In this document: positions 48,545 to 52,441 of the stretch, piece after piece
Position numbering within the stretch: position 1 is the stretch's first letter
How the letters are laid out: each line of letters opens with the position of its first letter
NCBI GenBank assembly: GCA_020629635.1
Contig: JAHDCX010000007.1
Location: 178,632 to 231,072, forward strand
Reading direction: 5' to 3'
DNA from: Acidimicrobiales bacterium
Lineage (GTDB): Bacteria > Actinomycetota > Acidimicrobiia > Acidimicrobiales > SHLQ01
DNA: 52,441 nucleotides
Translations under genes and position numbers: made by a program
The notes under the pieces: generated by a model
What the model saw: the letters and a program-made list of their open reading frames with translations, nothing else
Databases searched by the model: none
What the model was told of the DNA's origin: nothing

Positions 48545-50037
48545 CGACACCGAGGCCGGCGACCAACCGAGAACTGCGCCGGCTCCGCTGGCGGATCACC
48601 TTCTTGATCACGTTGCTCGCGACCGTGGCGGTGGTCGTGTTCGCCGTCGTCGCGATCCGGCTCGACCGAAACCTGCGCGACGAACAACTTGACGCCGAGT
48701 TGCTTCGGCTGACCACCCGTACGGCTGGGCTCGTGACCTTCACCGATGGCGACCTCGACCTCACCGACGCACAACCGCTCGACCCGGACGTCATCATCGG
48801 GGTGCGCAAGCCGTTCGACGTGTTCGCGATTGTCGAGGACCAGGACCTCTGGGACGAGATCCCCGAAATCTCCGACGAGGAAGAAGCTGAGCGCATCATC
48901 GAGGTGGTCGACGGTCTCGACATCGTCGACATGCGCGGCATCCTCGAATTCGATCTCGGATACGAGGACGCCGATGGCTTCGACCGCGAGGAGATGCGCG
49001 AGATCCTGCTCGACGAGGTGCCGGAGGATCTGACCAACGAGGCCTACCGAGCGTTTCTGCTCGATGTCGCTCGCGACGAGGGCTTCGACCTGGCGATGGC
49101 GACCGACATCATCAGTGACGAACCGTTCGGCCTGGACTCGCCGACCGCGGCGTTCGGCGTTCGACTCGTCGCCGACGAGGACGAGACGGACCTGTTCGAA
49201 CTCGACGACACCGGGCTGCTGGTCCGGGGCGTACCGTTGCGTTCGGGCGCCGAGATCCGCGGCGCGATTCTGGCGGTCGGGGACCCATCATTCGGTGATG
49301 CAGACCACGCCGACTTCCGACAGTCACTTCTCCTGACCGGAGCGCTACTCGTGCTCGGCTCGGCGATCGCCGCATGGCTGGTCGCGGGGAGAACGATTCA
49401 GCCCGCCGCCCGAGCGCTCGCCCAGCAGGAGCGGTTTCTGTCCGACGCCGCACACGAGCTGCGGACCCCGATCGCCGCCATCCGAGCAACCGCCGAAACG
49501 GGGGCCGACGCACCCGGGGAAGCGCTCGATCGCGTCGCCGTGCTCGCGGGTGGTGCAGCGCAGCTGACCGATGACTTGTTGACCCTTGCCCGCATGGACG
49601 CGGACCGCCTGACGCTGGAGAAACAGCCAACCCGTCTCGACCTGCTGGTCGAAGCGCTGATCGACGACGACCCAGCCTTTGTGGTCGACGCAAGCGAGTC
49701 GATCGTCGACTGCGATCCGCGGCTCGTCCAACGCGCCGTCGACAATCTGCTCCGCAACGCACGGCGACATGGCCAGGCGACAGCGAACACGCCAGCCACC
49801 GTCATCGTCCTCGACGGGATGGTTCGTGTGACGGATCGGGGGCCGGGCATCGACCCGAACGTCGCCAACGAGCTCTTCGAGCGATTCCGCTCGAGCAGTC
49901 GCTCATCCGGTCACGGGTTGGGCCTCCCCCTCGCCCGATGGATCGCCCAAGCCCACGACGGTGACCTCGTTGTCGTGCCGACTGACAACGGCGCCTCCTT
50001 CGAGCTACGGCTGACTTCCGGTCACGTTGGTGTCTGA
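48541..50037 (+). CDS. Sensor histidine kinase with acidic extracellular domain
   Basis: 498 residues: membrane helix (about 19-40), an ectodomain of about 215 residues very rich in Asp and Glu, a second helix (about 262-284), then HisKA with phosphoacceptor His in SDAAHELRTPIAAIR and an ATPase domain (NLLRNARRHG, VTDRGPGID, GHGLGLPLAR). HAMP is short or absent. The acidic sensor suggests cation, pH or peptide sensing. The final GHVGV and stop are encoded by a 31-bp repeat at 50020. Confidence 0.9.
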   Translation: MTTPRPATNRELRRLRWRITFLITLLATVAVVVFAVVAIRLDRNLRDEQLDAELLRLTTRTAGLVTFTDGDLDLTDAQPLDPDVIIGVRKPFDVFAIVEDQDLWDEIPEISDEEEAERIIEVVDGLDIVDMRGILEFDLGYEDADGFDREEMREILLDEVPEDLTNEAYRAFLLDVARDEGFDLAMATDIISDEPFGLDSPTAAFGVRLVADEDETDLFELDDTGLLVRGVPLRSGAEIRGAILAVGDPSFGDADHADFRQSLLLTGALLVLGSAIAAWLVAGRTIQPAARALAQQERFLSDAAHELRTPIAAIRATAETGADAPGEALDRVAVLAGGAAQLTDDLLTLARMDADRLTLEKQPTRLDLLVEALIDDDPAFVVDASESIVDCDPRLVQRAVDNLLRNARRHGQATANTPATVIVLDGMVRVTDRGPGIDPNVANELFERFRSSSRSSGHGLGLPLARWIAQAHDGDLVVVPTDNGASFELRLTSGHVGV

Positions 50038-50050
50038 CCCCGAAGTGACC
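50020..50050. repeat. 31-bp REP-like element at the end of the kinase gene
   Basis: Begins GGTCACGTTGGTGTCTG and ends CCCGAAGTGACC; the outer 6 bp are inverted. Identical over at least 30 bp to the right element at 41582. It provides the last codons and stop of the kinase gene and lies between convergent genes. Confidence 0.8.
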
Positions 50051-50057
50051 GGGGAGG

Positions 50058-51173
50058 TCAGTCGAAGGTGTGCGTTGGGGCGCCGAATTGGGTGGCGTCG
50101 ATCAGGAGGCCGAGGCCGGGTCCGCCGGCGGGGATCGTGACGCGGCCGTCGACGATGCGGGGGCCGTTGAGCTCGTCGTAGTGGGTTTGGTGGTACGGAT
50201 GGGCGAGCCAGGTTCCGCGGTGGAGGCGAGGGTCGACGGTGGCGCCGAGGTGGGCGCAGGCGGCGGCCATGATGTCGCCGCCCCAGGCGTCGTCGGTACT
50301 CATCGGGACCCGGGCCGAGGCGCACAGCTCGCGGAGCCCCATGACCGGGGACAGACCTCCGACTCGAGACAACTTGATCCCGAACGCCGATGCGGTGCCA
50401 TCGGCGATGAGTCCGGCGGACACTGCGAGATCGGTCGAGCTCTCATCGATGATCAGCGGGTGACGAAGCCGGTCACGGATCGATCGAAGGTCTGCCGCCG
50501 AGTCACACGGCTGCTCGATCGACATCCGGACGTTGGCACAACCGTTCGAGAACTGGATCGCCTCGGCCGTCGTCCACCCTCGGTTGACGTCGACGGCGAG
50601 TTCGGTCGTGGGCTCGAGCACGTCTGCGACTGCGTGAGCAGCGGCGACATCGTCGGCGATCGGCCGGCCTCCCGCTTTGAGCTGCAGTCGGTTGTGGCCT
50701 TCGGACTGCAAACGCACCGCGTCGGCGGCTGCCTCATCGGGCGAACCGATCCCGATCACGTGATACGTACCCACGGTCTCGGCGTCGTGGGCGCCTCCGA
50801 CGAGCTCGTGCATCGGTACCCCGAGGCGATGCCCGGCGAGGTCCCACAGTGCGATCTCGATCGCGGCCTTCGCGCCTGGTTGTCCGAGCATCGCGGCATC
50901 GAGCAGGCGGCGACACGAGCCGATGCTCGAGGCGTCGGCTCCGAGCAAAGCGGGCGCCAGTGCGGCGACACCTGCCTGCACTCCGGCGTTGTGCTCCGGC
51001 TGGTACACCGCACTCGCCAGGCACACCTCGCCCCAGCCGACGCGCCCGGCCTCATCGGTGATCTCGACGATGGTCGCCTCGGGGTCGGCGACCGCCGAAC
51101 TCGACATCGTGTAGCGGTTGGCGGCCGAGAGCCGTTGGGCGAAGACCCGGATGCGGGCGATGCGCGAGCTCAC
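50058..51173 (-). CDS. Enolase-superfamily (mandelate racemase/muconate lactonizing) enzyme
   Basis: 371 residues from a GTG. The capping domain has VGWGEVCLAS and AIEIALWDLAGHRLGVP; the barrel has the Lys in LQLKAGG, metal ligands in AVDVNRGWT (Asp), SIEQPC (Glu) and LIIDES (Asp/Glu), and the second base in IKLSRVGG. The pattern is like cis-3-hydroxyproline dehydratase or hydroxyproline-betaine epimerase, from memory. It abstracts a proton alpha to a carboxylate with Mg2+. Co-transcribed with the MDR gene (1-nt gap). Confidence 0.85.
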   Translation of the reverse strand: MSSRIARIRVFAQRLSAANRYTMSSSAVADPEATIVEITDEAGRVGWGEVCLASAVYQPEHNAGVQAGVAALAPALLGADASSIGSCRRLLDAAMLGQPGAKAAIEIALWDLAGHRLGVPMHELVGGAHDAETVGTYHVIGIGSPDEAAADAVRLQSEGHNRLQLKAGGRPIADDVAAAHAVADVLEPTTELAVDVNRGWTTAEAIQFSNGCANVRMSIEQPCDSAADLRSIRDRLRHPLIIDESSTDLAVSAGLIADGTASAFGIKLSRVGGLSPVMGLRELCASARVPMSTDDAWGGDIMAAACAHLGATVDPRLHRGTWLAHPYHQTHYDELNGPRIVDGRVTIPAGGPGLGLLIDATQFGAPTHTFD

Positions 51174-51174
51174 G

Positions 51175-52275
51175 TCAGTCGATCGGTGGGGGGATCAAGA
51201 CGAGCTTGCCGGTGAAGGTCTTGTTGAGAAACGCTTGTTGGGCCTCGACGATCTGGTCGAGCGGCCAGGTTGCCGATACAACCGGACGAACCTCGCCACG
51301 TTCGATGTAGCCGACCAGATTCTCGAAGACCTCCGGAGGTTGATACGTGCCCCCGAGCAGGGCAAGGTCCTTCAGGTAGAGGGTACGCACGTCGAGATCG
51401 ACGATCGGGCCGCCGATCGCACCCGACGTGACGTAGCGGCCGCCCGGCTTGAGAACGTCGAGCAAGGCCGGAAAGTTGGGTCCGGCCACGAGGTCCACCA
51501 CAACGTCGACCGAGTCCGCACCGAGCTCGGCGACGACATCGTCGTTTCGATCGAGCATTTGGTCTGCGCCGAGTGGTTCGACATCGGCCCACTTCGCCTT
51601 GCTGGCGACGGCAATCACCTCGGCACCACGACGCTTGACCAACTGCACCGCTGCGGATCCCACACCGCCGGACGCACCGGTGATGAGCACTCGCTCGCCG
51701 GCGCCGACCGACGACCGGTGGAGCATGTTCTCCGCCGTCGACCAGGCGCACGGGAACGAGGCGAGCTCGGCGTCGGTGAGGTCACAGTCGATGGCGAATG
51801 CGTGCACGGCGCCGATCACCGCGAATTGGGCGAAGCCACCGTCGGATTCGGATCCGACACAGAAGCTGGCGACCGGGGAGTCGCTGGTCGGGTTCTCGAG
51901 CATGGTGCGCACGAGGACCCGTTCGCCCACACGACGCTCGTCGATCCCCTCCCCGACCGCGACGATCCGGCCGGCGATGTCGGCGCCCTGGATTCGCGGG
52001 AACTGCAGTGGCGTGCCGCCCCAGCTGCCGTCGTCGTCGACATCGTCGTCCACACCCTCCGTTGCGTCGGCGTTGGTACCTTCGGTGACCTTCTTCGAGT
52101 ACCAGCCAATGCGTGTGTTGATGTCGGTGTTGTTGACTCCGGCGGCCGTGACGTTGATCAGCACCTCGCCCGGACCCGGCGACGGCACGGGCACATCGGT
52201 CCGGTAGTCGAGCATCTCGAAGCCGCCGTGACCGGTCAGCAAAACGGCGTGCATGGTGGACGGGATGTCGGGCAT
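51175..52275 (-). CDS. MDR-family zinc-type alcohol dehydrogenase/quinone oxidoreductase
   Basis: 366 residues. PSPGPGEVLINVTAAGVNNTDINTR and FPRIQGADIAGRIVAVGEG form the GroES-like domain; the nucleotide fold has VLITGASGGVGSAAVQLVKRRGA. The usual catalytic-zinc cysteine near residue 40 is replaced (NNTD), so it is more like a zinc-free quinone reductase. An acidic insert (about 70-85, with DDDVDDDG) is unusual. GGGAGG 7 nt before the ATG supports the start. First gene of the pair with the enolase-superfamily gene. Confidence 0.87.
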   Translation of the reverse strand: MPDIPSTMHAVLLTGHGGFEMLDYRTDVPVPSPGPGEVLINVTAAGVNNTDINTRIGWYSKKVTEGTNADATEGVDDDVDDDGSWGGTPLQFPRIQGADIAGRIVAVGEGIDERRVGERVLVRTMLENPTSDSPVASFCVGSESDGGFAQFAVIGAVHAFAIDCDLTDAELASFPCAWSTAENMLHRSSVGAGERVLITGASGGVGSAAVQLVKRRGAEVIAVASKAKWADVEPLGADQMLDRNDDVVAELGADSVDVVVDLVAGPNFPALLDVLKPGGRYVTSGAIGGPIVDLDVRTLYLKDLALLGGTYQPPEVFENLVGYIERGEVRPVVSATWPLDQIVEAQQAFLNKTFTGKLVLIPPPID

Positions 52276-52350
52276 TGGCGGGCCTCCCGGGCGTCGCAGT
52301 GACGAGAACGTACACCCCGCACTACCCGCGATCCATCGCCAGAAACGAGG

Positions 52351-52379
52351 TTGCTAACAGAGTCTCGGTTCAGTAAAAT
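52351..52379 (+). promoter_or_regulatory. Sigma-A promoter of the terminal gene
   Basis: -35 TTGCTA (52351-52356), 17-bp spacer, -10 TAAAAT (52374-52379). Transcription should start about 7-8 nt on, at the ATG at 52387, giving a leaderless mRNA. Confidence 0.7.
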
Positions 52380-52394
52380 CGAACATATGTTCGA
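52379..52394. promoter_or_regulatory. LexA (SOS) box
   Basis: TCGAACATATGTTCGA, a perfect 16-bp palindrome matching the actinobacterial/Gram-positive LexA operator (CGAAC-N4-GTTCG). It overlaps the last base of the -10 and the start codon, so bound LexA blocks initiation. Confidence 0.85.
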
Positions 52395-52441
52395 GGCCGG
52401 GAACAGTGCGATGAGTGGAACGCTCGCCACCGCCGTCACCA
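52387..52441 (+). CDS. Start of an SOS-controlled gene, cut by the window end
   Basis: Only 18 codons are visible (MFEAGNSAMSGTLATAVT), with no stop before the window end. The ATG lies inside the LexA box and at the expected transcription start. In actinobacteria, DUF222/HNH (13E12-type) genes are known for exactly this arrangement of LexA box over the start codon and an N-terminal Met-Phe-Glu/Asp; that identity is a guess from context, not from the protein. Confidence 0.55.
   Translation, partial: MFEAGNSAMSGTLATAVT

Noticed and set aside
1-52441. tRNA, rRNA, CRISPR array, integrase or transposase
   Set aside because: None was recognised by eye on either strand. Short repeats here are dispersed singles or pairs, not regularly spaced arrays.

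Overview
This window is high-GC, gene-dense actinobacterial DNA, most likely from a marine or aquatic member of the Acidimicrobiia (Ilumatobacter-like). That placement is an inference. It rests on two WhiB-like iron-sulfur regulators, SenX3-RegX3-type phosphate signalling, an F420-type luciferase-family oxidoreductase, a DUF2342 protein, GTG and TTG starts, many ATGA/GTGA gene overlaps, and a carbon/sulfur/phosphorus gene set typical of seawater bacteria (DMSP-demethylase-like protein, two haloalkane dehalogenases, a PhnZ-like oxygenase). I see no rRNA, tRNA, CRISPR array or transposase, and no gene-free stretch longer than 300 bases.

Layout. 1-5.6 kb: MreB, a small membrane protein, MoaE, a membrane-anchored HtrA-like protein that has lost two of its three catalytic residues, an SDR-family protein and a DUF2342 protein. 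5.6-14.2 kb: a phosphate operon read leftwards, pstS-pstC-pstA-pstB-phoU-senX3-regX3 plus an MFS gene, with a PHO-box-like direct repeat before pstS. 14.2-17.8 kb: ppk1, a MutT1-like NUDIX gene with a histone-like tail, and a PNPOx-fold gene. 17.9-19.1 kb: two whiB-like genes around tatA. 19.1-31.2 kb: a LOG-family protein, a nucleotide-pyrophosphatase-like enzyme, a PhnZ-like HD oxygenase, a hydrolase, a VWA protein, a GH1-like protein without catalytic glutamates, a SpoU methyltransferase, a PhyH-type dioxygenase, TrpS, an EamA transporter and a MoxR-like ATPase. 31.3-38.7 kb: an HLD-I dehalogenase, an O-antigen-ligase/TPR protein, an ECF sigma factor with a membrane partner, a DmdA-like protein and an HLD-II dehalogenase. 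38.7-44.5 kb: GNAT, LLM oxidoreductase, MFS, and a WYL regulator divergent from a DrrAB exporter. 44.5-50 kb: a tightly coupled DUF1800-DUF1501-acidic protein-response regulator-histidine kinase operon. 50-52.4 kb: an enolase-superfamily enzyme, an MDR oxidoreductase, and the start of an SOS-type gene that leaves the window.

Three sequence-level patterns cut across the genes. First, at least a dozen genes have a TANNNT hexamer 6-8 nt before the start codon and no Shine-Dalgarno sequence, the signature of leaderless mRNA; at 4282/4300 two divergent leaderless starts share one -10 region. Second, a family of short GGGGTCA/TGACCCC palindromic repeats sits at gene 3' ends, and in three genes it encodes the last codons or the stop. 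Third, several proteins keep an enzyme fold but lack catalytic residues (HtrA-like, GH1-like, SDR).
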